NCBI GenBank assembly: GCA_016839165.1
Contig: CP069300.1
Span: 806,001-870,000, forward strand
DNA length: 64,000 bases
Direction: 5' to 3'
Source of the DNA: Bradyrhizobium sp. PSBB068
Lineage (GTDB): Bacteria > Pseudomonadota > Alphaproteobacteria > Rhizobiales > Xanthobacteraceae
The stretch's first letter is position 1. Each line of letters starts with the position of its first letter. Position numbers and translations under genes: made by a program. This document shows positions 1 to 12,949 of the stretch, piece by piece. The notes under the pieces are model-generated. The model did not search any database and was not told where the DNA came from. It saw only the letters and a list, made by a program, of their open reading frames with translations.

Positions 1-30
1 GGCGCGGCCCGGAATGGCGCGTGGTGTGAC

Positions 31-4782
<4,752 letters not shown>

Positions 4783-5271
4783 GTGTCCTCTCCCTTGCGT
4801 AAGGGGCCTCACCCTATTTGGCGCACCTTGGACGTTGCGGCACCCACCGGGCCACCGCTCGTCCGCCGCGAGCCGCATTTTCCTAAATTCAGGCGACGGG
4901 CGTTTCAACGTTCCCTGCGGAACGGCCCTGCCTGCAGCATTCTCGGAGCCCGGGGCGCCGAGGACCTCCTCGCGAAGGTTCTCGTTGCAATCCCCATGCC
5001 GGGATGGCCTCGAAATTGAGACAGCCTTGCTGTCCTAACATCGACCTTGCCAAATTTTTGTCTATCACACAAGCGCGAGGAAGTCCTCGCCCGCATGCTC
5101 GGAACGAACGGCTCGGGGGCCCCCGCCGCGCCCCCGATTCGAAGCAAACACGCCGTGATCTGGCCCAAGGAGCGACCAAGGACTGCCGGATTTCAAACCG
5201 AAATTTCATCGCGGACAAGCCAGCAAGAGAGCGGAAAGCTCCTGAAGTCGGGCCAGACAGGAGTTACGGCG
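4783..5271. other. Intergenic region between divergent gltB and a secreted-protein gene
   Basis: This stretch of 489 bases holds the promoter regions of gltB (minus) and the secreted protein (plus). Several open frames cross it on both strands, but none has convincing protein character. The one clear structure is a perfect inverted repeat GACAGC-CTT-GCTGTC at 5020-5034, about 240 bases upstream of gltB, which could be an operator. No sigma-54 element with the GG-N10-GC spacing was found here. Confidence 0.5.
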
Positions 5272-6042
5272 ATGAAGTTGTTCACAGGTTCGGTCGCTGC
5301 CGCCGCTCTCGCGTTCAGCGCAGCCTCGGCCGAGGCGCAGCTCGTGACCTCGGCTCGGGCCGGCAGCCCGTCCTTCGTCAGGGTATCCGACATCGACGGC
5401 CCCTACGCGGCGATGCCCGAGGTTCCGCCGCCGCCGCGTTTCGGCCGCGTCCCGAGCCTGTTGCCGCCGGTCGAGGTCTACACCGTGCTGCGCGAGAACG
5501 GCTACCTGCCGCTCGGCGCCCCGCAGCAGCGCGGCTTCGTCTACACGATCTCGGTGATCGACCAGGGCGGCGACGACGGCCGGCTGGTGATCGACGCCCG
5601 CGACGGGCACATCGTCCGCTTTACCCCGGCCTATCGGCTCGGCGACAATTACGAGGAGGAGATGAGCGCGACCTACGGCCCGGTCGGCCCGATGCCGCGG
5701 CCGATCCAGGCGAGGGTGCCACGGCCGCCGCTCCCGATTCCGCATGTCGCAAGCCGCGTGCCGGTACCGAAGCGGAGCCCGCTTGCGGCCAAGGCGCAGG
5801 CTCCTGCCGCAGCGGCCCAGGCCGCCGTGCCGCAGACTGCCGTGCCTACCCAGGCGGCAGTACCTGCGCCAGCCGAGCAGGCCGCGGCAGCGCCAGGGCC
5901 CGCCGAGACCCAGGCGGCGGCGCCGCAGGCCGTTCAGCAGGCCGAGGTCCCAACCGTCGGTCGGGCCGCGTCACCGCCGGCGGCGCCTGCGCCTGCGATC
6001 CTGCCGACGCAGGAGATGCCGAAGGTACAGGGGTTGGAATAG
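5272..6042 (+). CDS. Secreted protein with Ala/Pro-rich low-complexity tail
   Basis: The product has 256 residues. Residues 1-23 form a signal peptide (Lys near the start, hydrophobic core, Ala-Glu-Ala-Gln cleavage region). Residues of roughly 50-130 form a small folded segment with a VYTVLRENGYLPLG stretch and a repeated aromatic/Gly pattern, somewhat like PepSY-type inhibitory domains. From about residue 150 the chain is almost only Ala, Pro, Gln and Val, probably disordered and periplasmic or wall-spanning. The ATG at 5272 is preceded by AGGAG at 5259-5263. I do not recognise a specific family. It is not in an operon: gltB diverges upstream and hsp20 converges downstream. Confidence 0.75.
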   Translation: MKLFTGSVAAAALAFSAASAEAQLVTSARAGSPSFVRVSDIDGPYAAMPEVPPPPRFGRVPSLLPPVEVYTVLRENGYLPLGAPQQRGFVYTISVIDQGGDDGRLVIDARDGHIVRFTPAYRLGDNYEEEMSATYGPVGPMPRPIQARVPRPPLPIPHVASRVPVPKRSPLAAKAQAPAAAAQAAVPQTAVPTQAAVPAPAEQAAAAPGPAETQAAAPQAVQQAEVPTVGRAASPPAAPAPAILPTQEMPKVQGLE

Positions 6043-6059
6043 CGGCAACCGGCCGCAAA

Positions 6060-6087
6060 AAAACGCCCCGGTTTCCCGGGGCGTTTT
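6060..6087. terminator. Bidirectional intrinsic terminator
   Basis: A 12-bp perfect stem (6060-6071 with 6076-6087) encloses a TTTC loop. It ends in a T run on the plus strand and is preceded by seven A residues, which are T on the minus strand. It sits between the convergent secreted-protein gene (ends 6042) and hsp20 (ends 6126), so it can stop transcription from both sides. Confidence 0.9.
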
Positions 6088-6125
6088 CGCGTTCAGCCAA
6101 TATCTGCTGACGCGGGGGGCATTGC

Positions 6126-6599
6126 TTAGGCCGCGACCTTCGCCGAGCCGTCGACCACCTGCGGGGCCTTCTCGCCGCCGCCGATCGGAATGCTGCGGGG
6201 CTTCTTGGCCTCGGGAATCTCGCGGACGAGATCGACGTGAAGCAGGCCGTTCTCGAGCGAGGCGTTCTTCACCTGCACGAAGTCGGCAAGCTGGAAGACG
6301 CGCTCGAAGGCGCGCGAGGCGATGCCGCGATAGAGCACTTCCGCGCCGTTGCCGGAGTTCTCGTTGGCGGATTTCTCGCCCTTGATCGTCAGCGTGTTCT
6401 CCTTCGCGACGATCGAAAGCTCGGCCTGCGAAAAGCCGGAGACCGCGACGCTGATCCGGTAAGCATTCTCGCCGGTGCGCTCGATGTTGTAGGGGGGATA
6501 GCCGGGGCTGCCGTCCGAAGTCACCTGATCGAGCAGGTTGAAGAGGCGGTCGAAGCCGACGGTGGAACGATAGAACGGAGTGAGGTCGTAGCTACGCAT
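6126..6599 (-). CDS. Hsp20 family small heat-shock protein
   Basis: This 157-residue alpha-crystallin-type chaperone binds unfolding proteins in the cytoplasm and holds them for refolding. It starts MRSYDLTPFYRSTVGFDRLF, like IbpA and the class A small Hsps of Bradyrhizobium. The crystallin domain spans about residues 35-125 (PPYNIER, VAVSGFSQAEL, then the closing ENGLLHVDL). A C-terminal IPI motif for oligomer assembly is present (RSIPIGGG). GGAGGA lies eight bases before the ATG and is masked by an RNA thermometer, with a heat-shock promoter further upstream (separate entries). The gene is monocistronic and ends at a shared terminator. I cannot tell which hsp paralogue it is. Confidence 0.95.
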   Translation of the reverse strand: MRSYDLTPFYRSTVGFDRLFNLLDQVTSDGSPGYPPYNIERTGENAYRISVAVSGFSQAELSIVAKENTLTIKGEKSANENSGNGAEVLYRGIASRAFERVFQLADFVQVKNASLENGLLHVDLVREIPEAKKPRSIPIGGGEKAPQVVDGSAKVAA

Positions 6600-6692
6600 A
6601 GAATAGTCCTCCAGTGAGCGACTGTTTCAGTTACCCGCCCGCCATCGGGCCGGGCTTAGATGTGTGCAGCCTGATGTTTCGGGTCCGAAACA
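6600..6692 (-). promoter_or_regulatory. ROSE-type RNA thermometer in the hsp20 leader
   Basis: Read on the minus strand, the last hairpin (6605-6623) is AGUCGCUC-ACUG-GAGGACU. UCGCU pairs with AGGA of the ribosome site and leaves one bulged G, which is the hallmark U(U/C)GCU anti-Shine-Dalgarno motif of ROSE elements. Upstream are a GC-rich hairpin (6634-6654, CCCG-g-CCCG-AUGG-CGGG-CGGG) and a third with a seven-bp stem (6675-6692, UGUUUCG-GACC-CGAAACA). Multi-hairpin leaders of this length are established for rhizobial small Hsp genes. At low temperature the ribosome site should be sequestered; heat melts the last hairpin. The boundaries are approximate. Confidence 0.88.
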
Positions 6693-6716
6693 CTGGTAGC
6701 GGCCTGCACTAGGGTG

Positions 6717-6744
6717 ATATGGGAGGGGTCACGTCGCGTTCAAG
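6717..6744 (-). promoter_or_regulatory. Sigma-32 (RpoH) heat-shock promoter of hsp20
   Basis: On the minus strand, CTTGAA (6744-6739) and TCCCATAT (6724-6717) are separated by 14 bases. This is close to the heat-shock sigma consensus CTTGAA-N13-17-CCCCATNT. Transcription would start near 6710, giving a leader of about 110 nt that contains all three hairpins of the thermometer. Confidence 0.8.
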
Positions 6745-6818
6745 AGGCGGAAACCGCGTCGCTTTTCTGGCGCCGGCGTCCTTGATCTCCACCCTGTCTC
6801 ACCACGTCGGTCTCCCGC

Positions 6819-7766
6819 ATGACGCTCGTCTCGATTCCCGCCAACCCGGTTCCGGACGACGTGGTCAGCGGCACTATCAAAACATCAGACGGAGCCGAGC
6901 TGCGCTTTGCGCGTTGGGCGCCGCCCCCCGGCCGCAAGGGCACGGTCTGCGTGTTCAGCGGGCGCGGCGAGATGATCGAGAAATATTTCGAGACCGTGCG
7001 CGATCTGCGGGACCGCGGCTTCGCGGTGGCGATGATCGACTGGCGTGGCCAGGGCCATTCGTCGCGGCGGCTGCGCGACCCACGCAAGGGTTATGTGCGC
7101 AACTTCGCCGACTACGAGACCGACGTCGAAGCCTTCGTCCAGCAGGTGGTGCTGCCGGATTGCCCGCCGCCCTATTTCGCGCTGGCGCATTCGATGGGCG
7201 GCGCGGTGATGCTGCGCATCGCGCATGCCGGCAAGCGCTGGTTCGATCGCATGGTGCTGTCGGCACCGATGATCGACCTGCCGCGCGGCCGCGTCTCCTT
7301 CTTCCCGAGCGCGCTGCTTCGGATCATGCGCCTCACCGGACAGGGCAGCAATTACATCCCGGGCGGCAACAGCGAACTGGTCGGCCTTGCGCCCTTCATC
7401 GGCAATCCCGTAACCAGCGATCCGGTGCGCCACGCCCGCAACGCGGCGATCCTGGAAGAAGACCCGACGCTCGGCATCGCCGCGCCGACGATCGCCTGGG
7501 CCGACACCGCGTTCACCGCGATGCGCACCTTCCGCGGCATGTCGTATCCCTCCGAAATCCGCCAGCCGATCCTGATGCTGGCGGCGAGCAATGACGAGGT
7601 GGTGTCGACGGCGGCGATCGAGGAGTTCGCCTACCATCTGCGCGCCGGCTCGCATCTCGTGATCGCCGGCGCCAAGCACGAGATCCTGCAGGAGCAGGAT
7701 CGCTACCGCGCGCAGTTCTGGGCGGCGTTCGATGCCTTCGTGCCGGGCACGCCGCTGTTCAAGTGA
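6819..7766 (+). CDS. Alpha/beta hydrolase, lysophospholipase (PldB) type
   Basis: The 315-residue protein resembles serine hydrolases of the lysophospholipase/monoacylglycerol lipase group. The nucleophile is Ser125 in the elbow AHSMGG; the likely acid is Asp in ASNDEVVS and the base His in GAKHEI near the C-terminus. DWRGQGHSSR is the family's conserved loop after strand 4. There is no signal peptide, so it should act in the cytoplasm or at the inner face of the membrane. The ATG at 6819 has only a weak ribosome site. Its substrate (lysophospholipid, monoglyceride or other ester) cannot be read from sequence. The gene stands alone, divergent from hsp20. Confidence 0.88.
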   Translation: MTLVSIPANPVPDDVVSGTIKTSDGAELRFARWAPPPGRKGTVCVFSGRGEMIEKYFETVRDLRDRGFAVAMIDWRGQGHSSRRLRDPRKGYVRNFADYETDVEAFVQQVVLPDCPPPYFALAHSMGGAVMLRIAHAGKRWFDRMVLSAPMIDLPRGRVSFFPSALLRIMRLTGQGSNYIPGGNSELVGLAPFIGNPVTSDPVRHARNAAILEEDPTLGIAAPTIAWADTAFTAMRTFRGMSYPSEIRQPILMLAASNDEVVSTAAIEEFAYHLRAGSHLVIAGAKHEILQEQDRYRAQFWAAFDAFVPGTPLFK

Positions 7767-7778
7767 GCAGCGGAGCGG

Positions 7779-8477
7779 TCACGATGCGGCGCGCTGCCCG
7801 CCCGGCTGCATATGCTTGAGCAGCACCGGCGCGGTCTTTGCCATGCCGTTGATGGTCTCGAAGGCGAGCTTGATCGCTACGGCTTCCGCGATGGCGCGTC
7901 GCGTTTTGGTCAGCACCTTCACGAGGGCGAGCTGAGACACGGTCGACAGGTCCGTGCGGCTGGGGAAAGCTGCGGTGCGGTTGGCAAAGGCGAGCCGGCG
8001 CAGCTCGAACGCAGCACGCAGGGGCGGCATTTTCGGCGCATGGCCCGGTGCGACGCCGAGCGGGACGAATCCCCATTGGCCTGCTGGGGCGTTCGGTCCG
8101 CGTGCCGCGGCATAGCTTTGATAGATCCCCGCAATGTCCGGAAAGATGCGCGGATCCCAGGCGCCGCCCGGCGCGCCCGCATGGGTCAGGATGCCGTAGA
8201 GGGCGCCGAACGTGCTCGTGATCGGGACCTCCCGCCAGTCGGTGCGATCGCCGGACAGCACCATGTTGATCCTTTGGGAGAAGATCGCGCGTCCGGGCGC
8301 GTACGGATGGTTGTCGACATCGAGTTCGTCGGCATTGCGCATCGCGCACTCGCCGACGAAAGCAGCCGTGGCGGAGATCATGTCTTCGCACCGGAACATG
8401 CCCTTGCTCTGCCCTTCAGCCATCGCTTGCGCGAGCTGCGACAGTCGCTCGACCAGATCGGAGTGTTGATTTTGCAT
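7779..8477 (-). CDS. Hypothetical protein, 232 aa
   Basis: I do not recognise this protein. The chosen ATG at 8477 (MQNQHSDLVERLSQL) follows a GAGGA sequence 13 bases upstream. The frame is open to 8774, but the added N-terminal part is only a shadow of the next gene. The N-terminus is a helical, charged segment, followed by a region rich in Gly/Pro (THAGAPGGAWDP), and a Lys/Arg-rich helical C-terminus. There are no signal peptide or membrane segments. The gene follows the peroxidase-2-like gene on the same strand, so the two might be linked. Confidence 0.6.
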   Translation of the reverse strand: MQNQHSDLVERLSQLAQAMAEGQSKGMFRCEDMISATAAFVGECAMRNADELDVDNHPYAPGRAIFSQRINMVLSGDRTDWREVPITSTFGALYGILTHAGAPGGAWDPRIFPDIAGIYQSYAAARGPNAPAGQWGFVPLGVAPGHAPKMPPLRAAFELRRLAFANRTAAFPSRTDLSTVSQLALVKVLTKTRRAIAEAVAIKLAFETINGMAKTAPVLLKHMQPGGQRAAS

Positions 8478-8644
8478 TGCCGGCCGTCCTCGGAGGTTTG
8501 CCGGCGAGAGTTTGACCGTTCCTTCATTAAGAATTCTTATGCCGAATACCGACAAGCCGCTGCATCTGATCGCGGTTCGATCCGCTGTAGACAGCAGGGC
8601 GATTGCGGCATCCCCTATTCCGGACGCAACTGCGTCCCGGGAAC

Positions 8645-9304
8645 TCAGCCGTTGAGCAGCGCGACGATGCGGTCGGGAAAGCGCTGCTCGACGAACAGGG
8701 TCCTGACTTCGGCGACGCTGAGATAGCGGTCCTTGCCTTCGCCCTTGCCCATGATGTCGAGCAGTACGGGCCATTCGCCGAGCATCAGCAGCGGATAGTA
8801 GCAGTGCAGGATGGCGTAGGACGGCGGATGCTGGTCCTTGGCGCGCTGGAAGTTCGCCGCCATGAAGGTCTTGATCTCGGCGGCCGACAGCCCGCGTTCG
8901 ACGCTGCCGTCGGAGGCCTTGTAGTCCGAGCCGAAGGTGGCAAGCCGCGCGATCTCGTCTTCATGCACGACGGCATGCTGGTCGAGGATGCGCGAGCCGG
9001 CGCCGTGCTTGTCGAGCGGGCCGTTGCGCAATTGGTCGAGGATCGCGCCCTGCAACAGGCTGCGCATCTGGCTGAACGGGCTGATGCCGTTGGCCATCTG
9101 CGCGACCATGAAGATCTTGGCGCCGGCGCTGAGCGCCGCAAGGCCGGTCTTGCCGGTGGCGCGGTCGATGGTTGCGGTCAGCTGCGGTAGCGGCACGATG
9201 TGGCCGCCGACATAATTGCCGGCGACCAGCGCGCGCAGGAACGGGCAGGGATTGTCAGGGGAGACCTGCGGGGCGGGCGCCGCGCTTGCAGCCGTATCGG
9301 ACAT
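8645..9304 (-). CDS. Uncharacterised protein resembling peroxidase family 2 (heme-thiolate)
   Basis: This is a 219-residue protein. Near the N-terminus it has PCPFLRALVAGNYV, which matches the shape of the PCP motif whose Cys is the heme ligand in chloroperoxidase-type enzymes. Further on, LDQHAVVHEDEIARL resembles the region that carries the acid-base Glu in an EHD-like setting, followed by a Lys-Ala-Ala-type helix. These are faint resemblances read by eye, so the family call is tentative. There is no signal peptide. Start: ATG at 9304 with AGGA upstream; the codon before it is a possible TTG start. It precedes the 7779-8477 gene on the same strand. Confidence 0.45.
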   Translation of the reverse strand: MSDTAASAAPAPQVSPDNPCPFLRALVAGNYVGGHIVPLPQLTATIDRATGKTGLAALSAGAKIFMVAQMANGISPFSQMRSLLQGAILDQLRNGPLDKHGAGSRILDQHAVVHEDEIARLATFGSDYKASDGSVERGLSAAEIKTFMAANFQRAKDQHPPSYAILHCYYPLLMLGEWPVLLDIMGKGEGKDRYLSVAEVRTLFVEQRFPDRIVALLNG

Positions 9305-9364
9305 CAAACCACATCCTGAAAAGCTTCAGCCTAGAAAGCATCCGTTACCGGTGAATGAATTCGC

Positions 9365-11164
9365 TCAGGAATCGACGGCGAATTTCGACGCGGATGCAAC
9401 CAGAGCGAGTTTGCCGAAGGGGAGGCCGGCTTTCAAGAGGCCGTCGCGATAATGCGCGATGTCGGCCGGGTTCTTCCAGTGGAAATTGCGCAAGTGACGT
9501 TCGACCGTCAGCTTGGGATGGTTGGCGAGTAGCGCCTCGGCCGCCTGCGCGGCTTCGTCGACACGGCCGAGCTGGGCGAGCGCGGCGGCGCGCACCGCAA
9601 GGCCCTGCAGATGGTTCGGGTTGAGGTAGAGCGTTTCGCGCGACCACGACAGCGATGCGTCATATTGCCCGAGCAGGTAATGGCTGAACGCGTTCAAGGC
9701 GCCCCATTGATAACGCGGGTCGCTGTTGCCGCGCTGGACCGCCGTCGAGAACAGCTCGACTGCCTGGCGATGATCGCCGATCACCATGTGGCAGATGCCG
9801 AGCACGCCGCGCGCGCCCATGTCGTAGGGGTTGAGCTCGATTGCCCGCTTGATGGCATCCATCGCGGCTTCGTAGTGGCCCTGCATCGCGTGCAGATAGG
9901 CCAGCAGCGAAAATGCGAACGATGAGCGCGGATCGAGCCGGACGCTGCTCTCGGCCAGGCTGACCGACGAGGCCCACAATTCGCGCGTGCTCGGAATCCA
10001 GCCGAACTGGACGCTCTGGATCTGGATCAGCGCGAGATAGGCGCGCGCGATCGACAGCGCGGGATCGAGCTCGATCGCCTCCTTGAACAGCGCGATCGCG
10101 GTTTCGCTATCGGCCTTGGTCTGGTGATAGTAGTGCGACAGGCCCTTCAGGAAGCGATCCCACGCGGTCAGCTCGGAGTTCGGCGAGCGGGCCGGCGCCG
10201 AGGCTTCGGCGCGGTAGATCTCCTGCGCGACCGCGGCGGAGAGGTTGGCGGTGATCTCGTCCTGCATCGCGAACAGGTCGCCCATGTCGCGGTCGTAGCG
10301 GCCGGTCCACAGCTGTTCGCCCTTCTCGGGCGCGATCAGCTCGGCGGTGACGCGGATCTTGTTGCCGGCGCGCCGCACCGAACCCTGGATCAGATAGGTG
10401 GCGTCGATCTCGCGGGCGATCAGGCGCGTCGAGACGTTCTTGCCCTTGTAGGCGAAGGTCGAGTTGCGGCTCAGTACGCGATAGAAGGATTGCAGCGACA
10501 GTGCATGGATCAGATCTTCGGTCAGGCCGTCCGAAAAATATTCGTCGGCGCTGCCGCTCAGATTGTCGAACGGCAGCACGCCGACGATCGCGGTCCGGTA
10601 TTGCCCCGGCAGACGCGGCCCGTCTTCCGGCGTGTGCTCCTGGGTATCGGATCCGGCCGGTGCCCAGGTCCAGACATTGACCGGCTCGGCGATGTTCTTG
10701 AAGCGATGCGGGCCGGCATCGGTCAGCGTCACGGCAAGCCGCCGCCCCGCCTCGGTGCGGGCCTTGTCCGACACCGCGATGCCGCCGGGCGATGCCACCG
10801 TCTCGAGACGCACGGCGATGTTGACGTCGTCGCCGAACACCTCGTCCTCGTCGGCCATGACGTCGCCCATGTGGACGCCCATCCGGAAATGCATGGCGCG
10901 GTCGGCCGGCAAATGTTCGTTGCGCTCGGCCATCAGGGTCTGCATTGCGACGGCGGCCTCGATCGCTCCGATGATGCTCGGAAATTCCAGCAGGAAGCCG
11001 TCGCCGGTGTTTTTGACGATCCGGCCGCCATGGTTGAGGATGATCGGATAGATCGCGCTGCGGTGCGCCTTGAACGAGGCATGCGTCCCCGCCTCGTCGA
11101 CGCCCATCATGCGGGAATAGCCGGCGATATCAGCGCAAAGAATGGCAGCGAGCCGTCTTTCCAT
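9365..11164 (-). CDS. Class III adenylate/guanylate cyclase with TolB-like and TPR domains
   Basis: The 599-residue protein begins with a class III nucleotide cyclase domain (about residues 1-175). The metal-binding aspartates are Asp12 (CADIAGYSRMM) and Asp56 (NTGDGF); the GDDVNIAVRLE segment carries the Asn and Arg used in catalysis. A TolB-like beta segment follows (about 190-320: VLPFDNLSGSADEYFSDGLTEDL), then tetratricopeptide repeats to the C-terminus (AIELDP, AIELNPYDMGA and similar). It probably makes cAMP in the cytoplasm in response to a protein partner held by the TPRs. No membrane segment is visible. It is a single-gene unit divergent from lysE. Confidence 0.9.
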   Translation of the reverse strand: MERRLAAILCADIAGYSRMMGVDEAGTHASFKAHRSAIYPIILNHGGRIVKNTGDGFLLEFPSIIGAIEAAVAMQTLMAERNEHLPADRAMHFRMGVHMGDVMADEDEVFGDDVNIAVRLETVASPGGIAVSDKARTEAGRRLAVTLTDAGPHRFKNIAEPVNVWTWAPAGSDTQEHTPEDGPRLPGQYRTAIVGVLPFDNLSGSADEYFSDGLTEDLIHALSLQSFYRVLSRNSTFAYKGKNVSTRLIAREIDATYLIQGSVRRAGNKIRVTAELIAPEKGEQLWTGRYDRDMGDLFAMQDEITANLSAAVAQEIYRAEASAPARSPNSELTAWDRFLKGLSHYYHQTKADSETAIALFKEAIELDPALSIARAYLALIQIQSVQFGWIPSTRELWASSVSLAESSVRLDPRSSFAFSLLAYLHAMQGHYEAAMDAIKRAIELNPYDMGARGVLGICHMVIGDHRQAVELFSTAVQRGNSDPRYQWGALNAFSHYLLGQYDASLSWSRETLYLNPNHLQGLAVRAAALAQLGRVDEAAQAAEALLANHPKLTVERHLRNFHWKNPADIAHYRDGLLKAGLPFGKLALVASASKFAVDS

Positions 11165-11402
11165 GTCTCCCGTGCCCTGGAATGGCCACTTAGCCGAGGT
11201 GACCGAATCCGATACTTACAAGACAGCTCGGGTCCGGCGGAAGCTCGGTTTACGGGCACCTATAATGCATTGTAGCAGGAATTGGCATGCGACCAACGGA
11301 TCGTACAGTCCGTTTCTCTACCGAATTCGTGTGTCGCTGGGATGGCGCAGCTTGGCTGACCGTCCTTTCCGGTTCGTTACTTACATAGGTTAATCTCGCC
11401 GC

Positions 11403-12038
11403 ATGCTGGGAATTCACGAACTTTGGTTGTTTGTCCTGTCCGGGCTGCTGCTCAACGTCACGCCCGGGCCGGATACCGCTTATATCATTGGGCGCACGAT
11501 TCAGCTCGGGTGGCGCGGCGGTGCGGCTGCAGCAATCGGTATCAGCTGCGGCTGCCTCGTCCACGTGCTGGGTGCCGCGATCGGGCTGTCGGCGCTGCTG
11601 ATGGCGTCGTCGACCGCATTCCTGGCCGTCAAGCTGATCGGCGCGGCCTATCTGGTGCTGACCGGCCTGCAGATGTTGTTGTCGCGCACCAAGCCGATCG
11701 CGGAGGTCGCGGGGCAGGCCGGCGAGACCTCGATCTCGCGCGTGTTCTGGCAGGGCGCCCTGACCAACATCCTCAACCCCAAGGTGGCGCTGTTCTTCCT
11801 GGCCTTCCTGCCGCAATTCGTGGCGGCGGACTCAGCCCATAAGACGCTCGCCTTCCTGGTGCTCGGGCTGATCTTCATCACCGGCGGCACGCTCTGGTGC
11901 CTCGGCCTCGCGGCCTTTGCGGCGAAGGCCGCCGGCGGCATCCGGCAATCGGCGGGCGCGATCGGCTGGATCAACCGCTCGCTCGGCGCGCTGTTCATCT
12001 ATCTCGGCGTCCGCGTCGCCATGCTGGAGGCGCGCTAG
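11403..12038 (+). CDS. LysE/RhtB family amino-acid exporter
   Basis: The product is an inner-membrane protein of 211 residues with about six hydrophobic segments. It has the family signature LNVTPGPDTAYIIGRT after the first helix and the conserved NILNPKVALFFLAFLPQF in the middle. The family exports amino acids such as lysine, homoserine or threonine; the substrate here is unknown. A 240-base gap separates it from the divergent cyclase gene. Its end is followed by a dispersed repeat. Confidence 0.9.
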   Translation: MLGIHELWLFVLSGLLLNVTPGPDTAYIIGRTIQLGWRGGAAAAIGISCGCLVHVLGAAIGLSALLMASSTAFLAVKLIGAAYLVLTGLQMLLSRTKPIAEVAGQAGETSISRVFWQGALTNILNPKVALFFLAFLPQFVAADSAHKTLAFLVLGLIFITGGTLWCLGLAAFAAKAAGGIRQSAGAIGWINRSLGALFIYLGVRVAMLEAR

Positions 12039-12046
12039 CGGTCGCC

Positions 12047-12111
12047 AGAGCGTTTTCGAGCGAGGTGGCTTACCGGTTCGCGTGAAGAAAACGCGTCAAA
12101 CAAGAATCTAG
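12047..12111 (+). repeat. Dispersed 65-bp repeat, copy 1
   Basis: The sequence runs AGAGCGTTTTCGAG through CACGCG-type pairing to GAATCTAG. A near-identical copy in inverted orientation lies at 48129-48193. CGTGAAGAAAACGCG and the opening GCGTTTTC are complementary, so the RNA would fold. The terminal TAG of the element forms the stop codon of the TSUP gene on the other strand. I know similar sequences from many Bradyrhizobium intergenic regions. Confidence 0.8.
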
Positions 12112-12860
12112 CCGTGGATCTTGAGCAGCGCGCTGCCGGCGAGGTAGATGCCGAGCAGGATCATCGAGATCAGGAACCAGCGGCGGAACACGTCGGGCTG
12201 CATCCTTGTGCGGACCGCCTGGCCGATGAACATGCCGGTGAATGACGCCATCATCGCCACCGCACCCGGCAGCGCGGTCGCCGCAGTCAGCAGGCCCGAG
12301 GCCGTGAGGTTGAAAGCGAGCGCCAGGGTCGCGTTGGTGAAGAAGACGCCGAGCGCCTGCACCAGCTCGTCCTTGTCCATGCCGATCGCCTGCATGAACG
12401 GCACCGAGGGGATGACCTGGACGCCGGTTGCGGCCGAGATCAGCCCGGTGATGAGGCCGACGATGCCGCCGACCCATTTCTCATGGCGCCGCGCGACCTT
12501 GAAGTTGAACCGGCTCAGGCCGACGATCGCGTAGATCACCAGCAGGGCACCAAGCACCACGGTGCCGTAGGCCGCGTAGGGCCCGGTCAATAGTCCGGCA
12601 TTGATCCAGATTCCGACGACGGTGCCGAGCATCAGCGGCCACAGCCGCCTGAGGATGTCGCGCAGATAGGGGCCGACGAAGGTCTGCCAGATATTGGTGA
12701 CGATCGCCGGCACGATCACGATCGCAATCGCCTGGCCCGGCGCCATCGTGGTTGCGAGCAGCCCCATCGCGACCGTCGGCAGACCGAGGCCGAGCGTGCC
12801 CTTGACGAAGCCGGCGAGCAGGAAGGCGAAAGCGATGAAGATCAGCAGATGGTCGACCAT
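12108..12860 (-). CDS. TauE/SafE (TSUP) family membrane transporter
   Basis: This integral membrane protein of 250 residues has about eight hydrophobic helices. The two family repeats each open with a Gly/Pro-rich signature: FVKGTLGLGLPTVAMGLLA near the N-terminus and GGIVGLITGLISAATGVQV in the second half. TSUP proteins move sulfite, sulfoacetate or other sulfonates and organic anions, usually outward. I chose MVDHLL (12860) over the earlier ATG at 12893 because homologues start there; no strong ribosome site supports either. A LysR gene diverges from it and may control it. Its stop codon lies inside a dispersed repeat. Confidence 0.85.
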   Translation of the reverse strand: MVDHLLIFIAFAFLLAGFVKGTLGLGLPTVAMGLLATTMAPGQAIAIVIVPAIVTNIWQTFVGPYLRDILRRLWPLMLGTVVGIWINAGLLTGPYAAYGTVVLGALLVIYAIVGLSRFNFKVARRHEKWVGGIVGLITGLISAATGVQVIPSVPFMQAIGMDKDELVQALGVFFTNATLALAFNLTASGLLTAATALPGAVAMMASFTGMFIGQAVRTRMQPDVFRRWFLISMILLGIYLAGSALLKIHG

Positions 12861-12949
12861 GGCGGGACATTGACCGATCGACGCGATCGGCACAATCTGG
12901 AGGTTACGGAGTTAGCCTTCGGGCATCCCGAAGGGGCGGAACGGAAAAA

